Shown piece by piece: positions 1-7,847 of a stretch of 42,936 bases of DNA (positions are counted from its first letter, which is position 1; every line of letters begins with the position of its first letter). The notes under the pieces are model-generated. The model saw only the letters and a program-made list of their open reading frames with translations. It did not search any database and was not told where the DNA came from. The stretch covers positions 1 through 42,936 of the forward strand of contig JASLAT010000024.1 of the NCBI GenBank assembly GCA_030146915.1, read 5' to 3'. This DNA is from Tissierellales bacterium (GTDB taxonomy: Bacteria > Bacillota > Clostridia > Tissierellales > Tissierellaceae). A program made the translations under genes and the position numbers.

Positions 1-1
1 A

Positions 2-151
2 GAGTCTAAAGAAGAAAGCTTAAGTTTTATAGAAAAGTTAGTAGATAAAGTAAAGGCAAATCCTTTTATAGCTGCAATAGTGGCTATAGGATTTATAGTT
101 ATAAACATGCTAATAGCTTTCTTTAGATTTAAAAATAAAAAAGATGATTAA
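2..151 (+). CDS. C-terminal end of a membrane-anchored protein (partial)
   Basis: The last 49 codons of a gene that begins before the window, read in the frame starting at base 2 and ending in TAA. The visible tail has a charged stretch (KEESLSFIEKLVDKVKA), one hydrophobic helix of about 20 residues (PFIAAIVAIGFIVINMLIAFF) and a short basic tail (RFKNKKDD). This looks like a C-terminal membrane anchor with a cytoplasmic basic end. No family can be named from so little. A strong palindromic terminator follows at once, so it closes the upstream transcription unit rather than belonging to the MoxR operon. Confidence 0.6.
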   Translation, partial: ESKEESLSFIEKLVDKVKANPFIAAIVAIGFIVINMLIAFFRFKNKKDD

Positions 152-155
152 AATA

Positions 156-189
156 TTACAATGCTTAGGTTTAAACCTAAGCATTGTAA
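156..189. terminator. Perfect 34-bp palindrome, probable bidirectional terminator
   Basis: A perfect inverted repeat centred on TTTAAA (TTACAATGCTTAGG and its complement) lies 4 bases after the upstream stop codon and is followed by an AT-rich TTATTTTAAG. The T tract is weak, but position and strength fit a transcription terminator separating the preceding gene from the MoxR operon. Confidence 0.6.
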
Positions 190-216
190 ATTATTTTAAG
201 ATATTAGGAGGATTGT

Positions 217-1155
217 ATGCAAAAAGAAATAGAAAAGTACTCTAATGTATTGGAGGATATAGTTGATAATATTGGTAAGGTAATAATTGGAAAAGAAGAA
301 ACTATAAAATTAGTAGTTTTATCTTTGATTAGTGGAGGACATGTACTGTTAGAAGATATACCAGGGGTGGGGAAGACTAGTTTAGTATCAGCGTTAGCTA
401 GAACAGTTATTTGTGACTTTAAAAGGATTCAATTTACTCCAGATATTTTACCTTCAGATATAACAGGATTTTCAGTTTACAATCAAAAAACCGGAGATTT
501 TGATTTTAGGCCAGGTGCTGCAATGAGTAATTTTGTTTTAGCTGATGAAATTAACAGAGCATCTGCTAAGTCACAAGCAAGTTTACTAGAAGTGATGGAA
601 GAGAAACAAGTTACTGTAGATTCAAAAACTTATAAATTAGAAGAGCCTTTTATGGTTTTAGCAACACAAAACCCAGTTGATAACTTGGGAACTTATAAAT
701 TACCAGAAGCACAGCTAGATAGGTTTCAAATAAAAATTTCTATAGGTTATCCAAGTCCGTCTGAGGAGGTAAAAATTATATCAATGAATCAAAATGATAA
801 AAAATCGTTGCAGCCAGTTTCAACAGGAGAAGAAATAGTAAAAATTAAATCATTTTTAAAAAATATAAGAGTTGAAAAGTCAGTAGCAGAATACATTGTT
901 AGAATAGTTACATCTACTAGAAGTAATGAAAATATAAAGTTAGGTGCAAGTCCTAGAGGGTCTATTGCTTTATATAAAATGGGGCAAGCCTATGCTTTAT
1001 ATCAGGGTAGAGACTATGTTATACCAGATGATATAAAATATTTATCTAAGTTTGTTCTTCCACATAGATTTATTTTATCTCATAAAGCAAGAGCAAATAA
1101 TTTAAATGAATATGACATAATGAGTGAAATTTTAAATAATACAGAGGTGCTATAG
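217..1155 (+). CDS. MoxR-family AAA+ ATPase
   Basis: A 312-residue MoxR ATPase of usual family length. Visible motifs are a Walker A (EDIPGVGKTSL, about residues 46-56), a Walker B (VLADEINRA), a sensor region (VLATQNPVDNLGTYKLPEAQLDRF) and the helical lid domain at the C-terminus (GASPRGSIALYKMGQAYAL). MoxR proteins are chaperone-like ATPases that act on partner proteins, usually encoded next to a DUF58 protein as here. The start is ATG with AGGAGG seven bases upstream. It is the first gene of a three-gene operon; the next gene begins 22 bases downstream. Its target here is unknown. Confidence 0.93.
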   Translation: MQKEIEKYSNVLEDIVDNIGKVIIGKEETIKLVVLSLISGGHVLLEDIPGVGKTSLVSALARTVICDFKRIQFTPDILPSDITGFSVYNQKTGDFDFRPGAAMSNFVLADEINRASAKSQASLLEVMEEKQVTVDSKTYKLEEPFMVLATQNPVDNLGTYKLPEAQLDRFQIKISIGYPSPSEEVKIISMNQNDKKSLQPVSTGEEIVKIKSFLKNIRVEKSVAEYIVRIVTSTRSNENIKLGASPRGSIALYKMGQAYALYQGRDYVIPDDIKYLSKFVLPHRFILSHKARANNLNEYDIMSEILNNTEVL

Positions 1156-1177
1156 TATATGTTAGGGGAATTATTAG

Positions 1178-2386
1178 ATGAATTTTAGAAGAGGATTGTA
1201 TATATTTATATTTTTAGTAAGTATATTATTTGCTTTCATATTAAAATCTCCTATTGGCTTAATGCCTATGATTTTTATGTTTTTATCTACATTATTTTCG
1301 TATATATACCTTATTCTAATAAAAAAAAGTTGTGAAGTTTTAGTAAATGATAAAGAAGATAATATCTATGAAAGGTTAAGTTATGAGAGTTATAGAATTA
1401 CTGTAAGGAATAAAGGACCTTTAATATTTCCAAAGGCAGAAATGGATTTTACATTGTTAGATGATGAAGAGAATATAGTAAGGAATTTTTCTTATGAATT
1501 TATGATGGTAGGTCGAGAAAAAAAAGTATTTACTCCTAAGATAGTTTTTCCACATATTGGAAGTTACCAAATAAAAATTAATAGATTACAATTATTTGGA
1601 ATTTTTGATCTTATGAGTGTCCTAGTTGAGACAAATTGGAAAGATAAGGTTTTTATTTCTCCTAAAAAATATAATATAAACAATATGAGAATTAAAACTA
1701 TGAATCCTAATAAACCAATTGAATATAATGTTCCGGAAAAAATAGATGGAGAAATATATGATGATATTAGAGAATATATACCAGGAGATTCAATAAGGAA
1801 TATCCATTGGAAGTTATCTGCTCATTCAGGAGAATTGATGACTAAAATTCTTACTACAGATGCTGTAAGTGCGGTTAATATATATGCTGATTTTAAACAA
1901 GTAAAAGATATGGACAGGGAAAAAGTTTTGGACATCAATGACTGTTTAATAGAGTCAGTATATGCTATAGGGCTTTATGCTTTTGATAATTATAGATTCG
2001 TTAATTTGATATATTCGGATAGTTCTGGATATTTAAATAAAAGCCCGATAGATAAAGAAAAGTTTTATTTAGATGTACTTTCATTGCCTAGTTATAATAC
2101 TGATAAATATTATTCTATTGATACATTAATATCGAATAATACAATTGATATTAGAAAATTAGATAATATGTATGTTTTAACAAATAATATGACTGATGAA
2201 TTATTATCAATAATTTCAGAGATAAATGAAAGAGGATTAGAGCCAACTTTATGTTATATAAGCTTTGATAAATCGGATAAATGGATTGAGAAACTTAAGT
2301 CTAAAGGAATAAACTTCTACACTTTTAGCTCTGCATTAGAATTTAAAGAGATATTAGGAGGTGCTAAGCTTGGAAAAAAGAAATAA
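1178..2386 (+). CDS. DUF58 domain-containing protein
   Basis: A 402-residue protein with two N-terminal membrane helices (about residues 5-22 and 27-48), then an extracytoplasmic-type beta region and the DUF58 core, whose signature EYIPGDSIRNIHWKLSAHSG is visible near residues 198-217. DUF58 proteins are the standard partner of MoxR ATPases and have a vWA-like fold. The start ATG follows an AGGGGAA ribosome binding site. The 3' end overlaps the start of the next gene, so the two are translationally coupled. No precise biochemical function is established for this family. Confidence 0.9.
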   Translation: MNFRRGLYIFIFLVSILFAFILKSPIGLMPMIFMFLSTLFSYIYLILIKKSCEVLVNDKEDNIYERLSYESYRITVRNKGPLIFPKAEMDFTLLDDEENIVRNFSYEFMMVGREKKVFTPKIVFPHIGSYQIKINRLQLFGIFDLMSVLVETNWKDKVFISPKKYNINNMRIKTMNPNKPIEYNVPEKIDGEIYDDIREYIPGDSIRNIHWKLSAHSGELMTKILTTDAVSAVNIYADFKQVKDMDREKVLDINDCLIESVYAIGLYAFDNYRFVNLIYSDSSGYLNKSPIDKEKFYLDVLSLPSYNTDKYYSIDTLISNNTIDIRKLDNMYVLTNNMTDELLSIISEINERGLEPTLCYISFDKSDKWIEKLKSKGINFYTFSSALEFKEILGGAKLGKKK

Positions 2387-3347
2387 TATTTTTAAAAATT
2401 TTCTATGTATACTAATAGCTGTCCTAGTATCCTTTATGCAAATTCAACTTTTTGAAGATACTAGCATATATAATATTGCAAGTGTATTAGTTTTTTTATT
2501 AACTATACCAACAATATATTTATATTTTATACCAAAACATGAAACTATGATTTTAGTACTTTATAGTTTTGTACTTGTATTTATTTTAGATTTTCTTGGT
2601 AAAGATGTTAATATAGTACTTTTACTTGCAACACTTTTTTCTATTTTTTTATTGTTTACACATTCATTATATACTGCTAATGCTAAAAGGACTAAAATGG
2701 AAAATCCTGACTATCTAACATATTTAATACTTTTATTAGTTATTTTATTTTTGGTTTCTTTAATGAGCTTTTTTATATATGAAAAAATATTAAAACCTAA
2801 TGTGAATGAAAAACAACAATTAGAGATTATGTTCTTAGATAAAGAAAGTAATGAGTCTGAGAATGAATTAGAGGAAGAAGATATTGATAGTTCAGGAGGA
2901 GCTTCTGGTGGTGGGTCTAGTGAACCAATAAACTTTATACAATTTTTTAAAATTATATTATTATTATTTTTAATTATTCTTATAATATGGTTATTGTATA
3001 AAATTATTAGATATATAAATTGGAAGTATAAGTTATCAAAAAGTTCAAAGGAAAATCAAGTAGAACTTATATATATGTATGTATTAAATAGTCTATGTAT
3101 ATTAAAAATGGGTAAACAAGCAGGTGAGACTCCTATAGAATATTTCAAATTTAATTCTAAGAATCTACCTATAAATAATGAGGGATTTAAACTTTTAACA
3201 AACGAATATATCAGGATTAAATATGGCAATAAAAGATTAAATGATAAACATTATAATATTATAATGATATTTTTTTCAAATATTTATAAAGATTTAGTTA
3301 AAAATATAGGAGTTAAAAGATATATTATATATTTGATTAAAAAGTAA
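2370..3347 (+). CDS. Membrane protein with DUF4129-like C-terminus, third gene of MoxR operon
   Basis: The reading frame could open at GTG 2361, but that codon lies inside the ribosome binding site AGGAGGT (2356-2362). TTG 2370, spaced 7 bases from the site, is the better start and gives 325 residues beginning MEKRNNIFKN and a 17-base overlap with the DUF58 gene. Four N-terminal helices are followed by an acidic, Gly/Ser-rich linker, another helix (FFKIILLLFLIILIIWLLYKI) and a cytoplasmic tail. The tail segment MYVLNSLCILKMGKQAGETPIEYF resembles DUF4129, the C-terminal domain of TgpA/YebA transglutaminases. The transglutaminase domain that usually sits between these parts is absent. Function unknown; probable membrane partner of MoxR/DUF58. 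Confidence 0.8.
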   Translation: MEKRNNIFKNFLCILIAVLVSFMQIQLFEDTSIYNIASVLVFLLTIPTIYLYFIPKHETMILVLYSFVLVFILDFLGKDVNIVLLLATLFSIFLLFTHSLYTANAKRTKMENPDYLTYLILLLVILFLVSLMSFFIYEKILKPNVNEKQQLEIMFLDKESNESENELEEEDIDSSGGASGGGSSEPINFIQFFKIILLLFLIILIIWLLYKIIRYINWKYKLSKSSKENQVELIYMYVLNSLCILKMGKQAGETPIEYFKFNSKNLPINNEGFKLLTNEYIRIKYGNKRLNDKHYNIIMIFFSNIYKDLVKNIGVKRYIIYLIKK

Positions 3348-3371
3348 AAGGGTAGAAATTTCTACCCTTTT
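3346..3371. terminator. Bidirectional terminator shared by convergent genes
   Basis: The perfect palindrome AAAAGGGTAGAAA plus its complement overlaps the stop codons of both the DUF4129-like gene (+) and yjbQ (-). T-rich sequence follows on the plus strand and A-to-T on the minus strand, so it can serve both directions. Confidence 0.85.
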
Positions 3372-3763
3372 ATAATTTTTATATGTATTTTTCTAGTTCT
3401 AGGACCATCTGCCTCACAAAAATAAATACTTTGCCACACTCCTAGTATTGCTTTTCTATTATGAATTATAATATTTTCACTTGCCCCAATAAGAGTTGAT
3501 AATAAATGGGCGTGAGAATTTCCTTCAAAATGGATGTATTCTTCTCTCTTAGGTGATAATATATTAAGAGCATAGGCTAAATCTTTCTTAACATCAGGAT
3601 CACCATTTTCATTAATAGTTACACCCGCTGTAGTATGAGGTACAAATACTATTGCGATACCATCAACTATTTTAGATTTTTCAATTGTTTCATCTAAGAG
3701 CTTATCAATATTAATAAGTTCAATAGGATGATTTGTTTTTACTTCATATGTATAAATACTCAT
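3362..3763 (-). CDS. yjbQ: YjbQ / UPF0047 family protein
   Basis: A 133-residue protein covering the whole YjbQ (UPF0047) family length. Its signatures are VFVPHTTAGVTINENGDPDV and FEGNSHAHLLSTLIGAS, which carry the conserved His/Asn/Asp residues, and a C-terminal GVWQSIYFCEADGPRTRKI. Members have been reported to have weak secondary thiamine-phosphate synthase activity, but the physiological role is not settled. ATG start, with GGAAGGGGA as ribosome binding site. It is a single gene convergent with the MoxR operon and divergent from the phosphatase gene. Confidence 0.93.
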   Translation of the reverse strand: MSIYTYEVKTNHPIELINIDKLLDETIEKSKIVDGIAIVFVPHTTAGVTINENGDPDVKKDLAYALNILSPKREEYIHFEGNSHAHLLSTLIGASENIIIHNRKAILGVWQSIYFCEADGPRTRKIHIKIIKG

Positions 3764-3868
3764 TATTATCCCCTTCCTTAGATTTATTATAGCATAATTA
3801 GTATGGTCATTTTTTGCTTTAAATAGGACTTTAAATAGGGTAATATAGAATAATAGGAGAGTGATAGG

Positions 3869-4423
3869 ATGAAAATAGGTTTAGTAAGACATTTTAAGGT
3901 AAATACACCTTTTCCAGAAGGAAAAATTCATGCTAGAGATTTTTCACAGTGGATGAGGAATTATGACATATTAGATGTAACTCCAACAGAGGTTGATTTA
4001 AGAGGAGTAGATTGGAATAAATGCTACAGTAGTGATCTGCCAAGAGCTGTAATTACAGCAGAAGCTATTTATCCTGGGGATATTATAAAGACACCTCTAA
4101 TAAGAGAAATATCTATGAAGTTTACAAAAGAGATGGAAGAAAAAATGGATAGAAAGGTATCCTTATATGAATGGTCGGTTTACAGTATGATAAACTGGGC
4201 AAAGAAAACAGAAATGGTTGAGGAACATCTAGGACATTGTGAGGATAGAGTAAATAAATTTTTAGATATAATGTTAAAGGAATCTGATGAAGATGATAAC
4301 ATTTTAGTAGTGTGTCACGGTATGATTATGACTGTTTTAGAATCAGAGTTAAAGAAAAGAGGATTTAAGGGTGAAACGGTTGTAGCTGCTGATAATGGTG
4401 AGCTATTTCTTTTAGAAAGGTAG
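3869..4423 (+). CDS. Histidine phosphatase family protein
   Basis: A 184-residue member of the phosphoglycerate-mutase-like histidine phosphatase superfamily. The N-terminal LVRHFKV is the RHG-type motif with the catalytic His (residue 8) and with Phe replacing the usual Gly. The second catalytic His lies in VVCHGM near residue 150, and SSDLPRAVITAEAI matches the conserved SDLxRAxqTA segment. The substrate cannot be inferred. The start ATG follows GGAGAGTGA. The next gene begins 10 bases downstream, so they are probably cotranscribed. Confidence 0.85.
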   Translation: MKIGLVRHFKVNTPFPEGKIHARDFSQWMRNYDILDVTPTEVDLRGVDWNKCYSSDLPRAVITAEAIYPGDIIKTPLIREISMKFTKEMEEKMDRKVSLYEWSVYSMINWAKKTEMVEEHLGHCEDRVNKFLDIMLKESDEDDNILVVCHGMIMTVLESELKKRGFKGETVVAADNGELFLLER

Positions 4424-4433
4424 GTTAAGCATT

Positions 4434-4979
4434 ATGGCTAAAAAGAAAAAGGGTTTTTTATCCAAACTATTGTGGACAGGAATAGGAGTAGGCTTAGCAG
4501 CTTATAGCTTAAATAAGCTTAAGGAAGAAACAGAAGATGAGAAAATAATTAGTAAGGAAGATTATGAAGATGAGATGAAGAAAGATAAGGTTTATATAAA
4601 CTTAGATGTTAATGATAAAATTGAATTTTTTAATAGGGATCTTATTGAGAATACTGCTAATGCAGATAAGCTTTTCCTTAAGCTTTTAGATAAAATAGAG
4701 GAGACATCTGAAATAGCGAATAAGGAATTTAAAATATCAGATATAGAAAAATTAATTCCATTTGAATCAACTAATATGTCTAGTAAATCTACCTATAACT
4801 ATTCAGTTATGAGTATGTTAGGAGGACAATCTTCTAGAGATTATTTTGTTTTTTTAGATAATCAAAATCTAAGAGATATATTTACAGAAGAATGTAATAG
4901 TGAATCAAGAGATAATAATCTTTGGAGAGAATATCTAGATGAAAGATTTAAAATAAATTCAAAATATATAAAAAAATAA
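4434..4979 (+). CDS. Hypothetical protein with N-terminal membrane anchor
   Basis: A 181-residue protein not recognised. It opens with a Lys-rich stretch (MAKKKKGFLSKLL) and one hydrophobic segment (LWTGIGVGLAAYSL), followed by a charged, mostly helical cytoplasmic-type body rich in Asp, Glu and Lys. It has no cysteine motif and no catalytic signature; a central MSMLGGQSSRDYFVFLDNQNL is the least charged part. The ribosome binding site is poor (TAGGTTAAG), consistent with coupling to the phosphatase gene that stops 10 bases earlier. The stop codon lies in the stem of the terminator that follows. Confidence 0.75.
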   Translation: MAKKKKGFLSKLLWTGIGVGLAAYSLNKLKEETEDEKIISKEDYEDEMKKDKVYINLDVNDKIEFFNRDLIENTANADKLFLKLLDKIEETSEIANKEFKISDIEKLIPFESTNMSSKSTYNYSVMSMLGGQSSRDYFVFLDNQNLRDIFTEECNSESRDNNLWREYLDERFKINSKYIKK

Positions 4980-5002
4980 TCTCTCGTAAGAGAGGTTATT
5001 TT
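4975..5002 (+). terminator. Intrinsic terminator
   Basis: Hairpin AATAATCTCTC - GTAA - GAGAGGTTATT (11 bp, one G-T pair) followed by TT. It starts within the last codon of the hypothetical gene and ends the phosphatase operon. Confidence 0.75.
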
Positions 5003-5020
5003 AATCTAAGGAGATGAGAT

Positions 5021-5881
5021 ATGGACAAGGCATTATTAAGATTAATATTAGGTGTTAGTATATCAGGTACTTTAGGAGTTTTTGTAAAACAAGTTAGTCT
5101 ATCAAGTGGACAAATAATGGCTATAAGAACACTTTTAGGTGGCTTATTAATTTTAGTTATATTTTTAATAAAAAAAGAAGAAGTAGATTGGAATACTTAT
5201 AGAAGTAACTTTTTAAAATTAGTTTTATCAGGTAGTTTATTCGGTATGAGTGGTTTATTTTTATTTTCTTCATATGAATATATACCAGTTAGTATTGCAA
5301 GTTTAATTTACTCCTTAAATCCTGTTTTTATATTTTTGTTTTCTTTAATTTTTTTAAAGGAAAGTTTTAAGAAACAAAAATTTATAGGAATACTCTTTGC
5401 TCTTTTTGGTTTGGTACTTATTAATGGTCTCGGCGGTAATGGATTTAATAGGGGAATTGTTTATGTATTAATATCAGCTTTGTTATATGGAATAATGGCG
5501 ACAATAAATAAAAGAATAAGAGGAATCTCAGGATTATTAATAACTGCAAGTCAAATACTATCAGCTTCTTTTATTTTATTTACATATCTTTATTTAACAG
5601 ATGATCTTATAATATTACCTTTAAGTAGCAAGGATGTTATTAATCTACTAATTTTAGGATTTATACATAGTGGATTAGCAATGTATCTTTATTATAGTAG
5701 TATACAAAACCTAGAAGCTCAGACTGTTGCTTTATTTAGTTATATAGAGCCTTTATCTGCCCTAATATCATCCTCTTTAATCTTAGGCGAGCATTTAGGT
5801 TTTGTAGAAATGTTAGGCGGAATCTTTATACTGGGAGGAGCTCTTTATGGAGAAATGAGAGGTGATAGGTGTGTTGATTGA
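5021..5881 (+). CDS. DMT-superfamily transporter (EamA domains)
   Basis: A 286-residue integral membrane protein with ten predicted helices arranged as two EamA repeats. The first ends around ASLIYSLNPVFIFLFSLIFLKESFKKQKFIG and the second at the matching ALFSYIEPLSALISSSLILGEHLG; these repeats of the P-P/E-x-hydrophobic motif mark the drug/metabolite transporter superfamily. The substrate is not predictable. AAGGAG lies 8 bases before the ATG. The last 11 bases overlap the acetyltransferase gene, so the two are coupled. Confidence 0.88.
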   Translation: MDKALLRLILGVSISGTLGVFVKQVSLSSGQIMAIRTLLGGLLILVIFLIKKEEVDWNTYRSNFLKLVLSGSLFGMSGLFLFSSYEYIPVSIASLIYSLNPVFIFLFSLIFLKESFKKQKFIGILFALFGLVLINGLGGNGFNRGIVYVLISALLYGIMATINKRIRGISGLLITASQILSASFILFTYLYLTDDLIILPLSSKDVINLLILGFIHSGLAMYLYYSSIQNLEAQTVALFSYIEPLSALISSSLILGEHLGFVEMLGGIFILGGALYGEMRGDRCVD

Positions 5882-6398
5882 AACAAAGAATTTAAAATTA
5901 AGACCTTTGAAATTATCAGATCTAGATGACTTTTATGAATATGCTTCAAATGAAAAGGTGGGCAATAACTCAACATGGAAACCACATAGTTCTAAAGAGG
6001 AGAGTTTAAATATACTAACGTCCTTTGTTAAGGATAAGGAATATTTGGCTATTATAGATAAAAAAGATAAGAAGCTCATAGGCATTATTGGTTTTCATGA
6101 AGATCCATTTAGAGCTTTAGGCTCAGATAAATTAAGGGAAATAGGCTATGGATTAAACTATAATTATTGGGATAGAGGATATATGACTGAAGCTGCAAGT
6201 GCAGCAGTTGATTATATTTTTTCTAATACTAGCATAGAGTGCTTAACAGCTTATACTGCAGATTTTAATAAAAGATCACAGAGGGTTATAGAGAAATTAG
6301 GATTTTTTAAAGAAGGCATATTAAATAAATCTTGGATAAACTATAAAGGTGAGGTTCATAGTAGATATTGTTATTTTTTAAATAAAAACTCTTTTTAA
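5871..6398 (+). CDS. GNAT-family N-acetyltransferase (RimJ/RimL type)
   Basis: The frame is open from GTG 5862, but GTG 5871 is preferred: GAGAGGTGA lies at the right distance upstream, and the product then begins MLIETKNLKLRPL, the classic N-terminus of this subfamily (175 residues). Family marks are IGIIGFHED, EIGYGLNYNYWDRGYMTEAA (acetyl-CoA binding loop region) and YTADFNKRSQRVIEKLGFFKEGILNKSW, the N-x-x-S-x-x-V-x-E-K-LGF motif. Such enzymes acetylate amino termini or small amines using acetyl-CoA; the substrate is unknown. It overlaps the DMT exporter gene, which suggests a linked export/detoxification role (inference). Confidence 0.87.
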   Translation: MLIETKNLKLRPLKLSDLDDFYEYASNEKVGNNSTWKPHSSKEESLNILTSFVKDKEYLAIIDKKDKKLIGIIGFHEDPFRALGSDKLREIGYGLNYNYWDRGYMTEAASAAVDYIFSNTSIECLTAYTADFNKRSQRVIEKLGFFKEGILNKSWINYKGEVHSRYCYFLNKNSF

Positions 6399-6439
6399 GG
6401 GTAATATGTAGATACACTGTCTAGGAATTATCCTAAAAA

Positions 6440-6458
6440 GCCTATATAATATATAGGC
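6440..6458 (+). promoter_or_regulatory. Palindrome embedding a TATAAT, possible operator for the ECF gene
   Basis: The 19-bp perfect palindrome GCCTATATAATATATAGGC contains TATAAT (6445-6450) and lies 16 bases before the ECF transporter start codon. It could be an operator laid over the -10 element. No clear -35 element is visible, so it could instead be a weak hairpin in the leader. Confidence 0.35.
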
Positions 6459-6473
6459 GAAAGGGGGGATAAT

Positions 6474-6968
6474 ATGACTCAAAGAAAGTATACAACTAAA
6501 AAGTTAGTTTATATGGCGGTTTTAATAGCTTTATCATTCGTTGGATCTATGGTTAAAATCCAAGGGTCTATAGCCCTAGATTCTATGCCAGGATTTTTAG
6601 CAGCATTGTTATTAGGTCCAATAGAAGGCGCATTAGTAGGACTTATAGGACATCTTATAACAGCTTTAACCAGTGGTTTTCCACACACAATAGTGGTTCA
6701 TCTTATGATAGGAGTTGCTATGGGTTTAACAGCCTATGTATTTGCCTATATTTATAAGAGGTTTAATCCTATATTGGCTGTAATTGTTGGAACCATTATA
6801 AATGGTCCTCTACTTTTATTATTACTTTGGCCTATAACTAGTTTAGTTGGTCTAGCACTACATGGTAAGGCATTCTTTTTAACCTTACTAATACCTTTAA
6901 GTTTAGCATCAGCAGTTAACTTAGTATTAGCAGCTATAGTTTACAAACTTTTAAAGGCTAGAATATAA
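6474..6968 (+). CDS. ECF transporter S component, possibly CblT-like (alpha-ribazole)
   Basis: A 164-residue protein with five to six membrane helices, typical of energy-coupling-factor substrate-binding (S) subunits, which bind a vitamin or precursor and share a separate ATPase/T module. The segments SIALDSMPGFLAALLLGPIEG and LVGLIGHLITALTSGFPHTIVVH resemble what I recall of CblT-type S components, proposed to import alpha-ribazole, a cobamide precursor. The two cobalamin riboswitches one gene downstream make a B12 link attractive, but this remains inference. No ATPase or T subunit is encoded nearby. The ribosome binding site is AAAGGGGGG and the start is ATG. Confidence 0.75.
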   Translation: MTQRKYTTKKLVYMAVLIALSFVGSMVKIQGSIALDSMPGFLAALLLGPIEGALVGLIGHLITALTSGFPHTIVVHLMIGVAMGLTAYVFAYIYKRFNPILAVIVGTIINGPLLLLLLWPITSLVGLALHGKAFFLTLLIPLSLASAVNLVLAAIVYKLLKARI

Positions 6969-7011
6969 CCCTTTGAAAGTTATTACTTAAGTTCTAAAGG
7001 GGAGGTCTATT

Positions 7012-7719
7012 ATGAAAAGAAAATTCATAGCATTAACCTTAATAGTCTCGGTAGTATTATTTATTTTAGTAGGATGTAATGGTGAAGAAGTTAAGGAAGA
7101 AGGAAGCCATTTAATTGATGAAGCCAAAGAAGAAGGAAAAGAATTAAAAGAAGGTGCTGAGAATCAATTAGAAAAAGGAAAAGAAGAGGCTAAGCAATTA
7201 GAGATAAAAGAAAAAATGAAATTAAAATTACATTCTTATAATATTGACTTTAAGATGATACATGCTTTAGAGTCTATGACTGAAAAAAATGAAGATATGG
7301 AAACTGCTATAATTAATTATTTAAAGTATGACGGACAAGAGGAAGTAAGATACTTTTATAACTATGCAGACTTAGATGGAACAGGTAATGAAACAGCCCT
7401 AGTATATCTTTTAACTGATGATGGATCAAAAGGCAAACTACTTTTAATAGACGCTTATTCTAATAAAGTTTTAGGAGAGATTGATAATATAAGTACTCCT
7501 TTAATAATCGCTAATGAAAAAACAGAAGGATTTAAAGATATAATAGCACCTGTTAAGTTAGAAGAAGGTGAAGATTACTTTGTTAGACTAAGATATGATG
7601 GGATGAATTATCCAGATAAACCGAGTAAGCAATTAGAACTTGAAAAGGATATTGAACTTGAAGGGTTTGTAGTTTTAGCAGATAAACTATCCTTTGAAGA
7701 AGGAATATTACTGGATTAA
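7012..7719 (+). CDS. Putative lipoprotein with Glu/Lys-rich coiled-coil stretch
   Basis: A 235-residue protein with a lipoprotein signal peptide: MKRK, a hydrophobic core and a lipobox LVGC with Cys22 as lipid attachment site. After it comes a highly charged E/K helix (about residues 25-70) likely to form a coiled coil, then a globular domain containing NYADLDGTGNETALVYLL, an Asp/Gly loop that resembles repeats found in surface-associated proteins. Function unknown. AAAGGGGAGG precedes the ATG. It lies 43 bases after the ECF S component and may share its transcript; a terminator follows. Confidence 0.8.
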   Translation: MKRKFIALTLIVSVVLFILVGCNGEEVKEEGSHLIDEAKEEGKELKEGAENQLEKGKEEAKQLEIKEKMKLKLHSYNIDFKMIHALESMTEKNEDMETAIINYLKYDGQEEVRYFYNYADLDGTGNETALVYLLTDDGSKGKLLLIDAYSNKVLGEIDNISTPLIIANEKTEGFKDIIAPVKLEEGEDYFVRLRYDGMNYPDKPSKQLELEKDIELEGFVVLADKLSFEEGILLD

Positions 7720-7746
7720 AAGGAGGGCTTAGCCTTCCTTTTATTT
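7718..7746 (+). terminator. Intrinsic terminator
   Basis: Hairpin AAAAGGAGGGC - TTA - GCCTTCCTTTT (11 bp, one wobble pair) followed by ATTTT. It overlaps the lipoprotein stop codon and isolates the riboswitch region from the upstream operon. Confidence 0.85.
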
Positions 7747-7795
7747 TAATATATTGAATATTAAGAAGAATATTAAAAAAACTTTGGAAAAGGGG

Positions 7796-7824
7796 TTGTC
7801 AAAGTCTAAAAATTATGTTAGTAT
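7796..7824 (+). promoter_or_regulatory. Promoter of the tandem cobalamin riboswitch transcript
   Basis: TTGTCA (7796-7801) and TAGTAT (7819-7824) with a 17-base spacer form a good sigma-A type promoter. Initiation about 7 bases later would place the start roughly 17 bases before the first aptamer. The upstream operon is terminated at 7746, so the riboswitch RNA is likely a separate transcription unit. Confidence 0.6.
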
Positions 7825-7847
7825 TTAGATAGATGAAAATTTAGTAG

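Noticed and set aside
6969..7001. Attenuator hairpin CCCTTT/AAAGGG between the ECF and lipoprotein genes
   Set aside because: Only six pairs with a 21-base loop; it might touch the ribosome binding site but is too weak to list as a feature.
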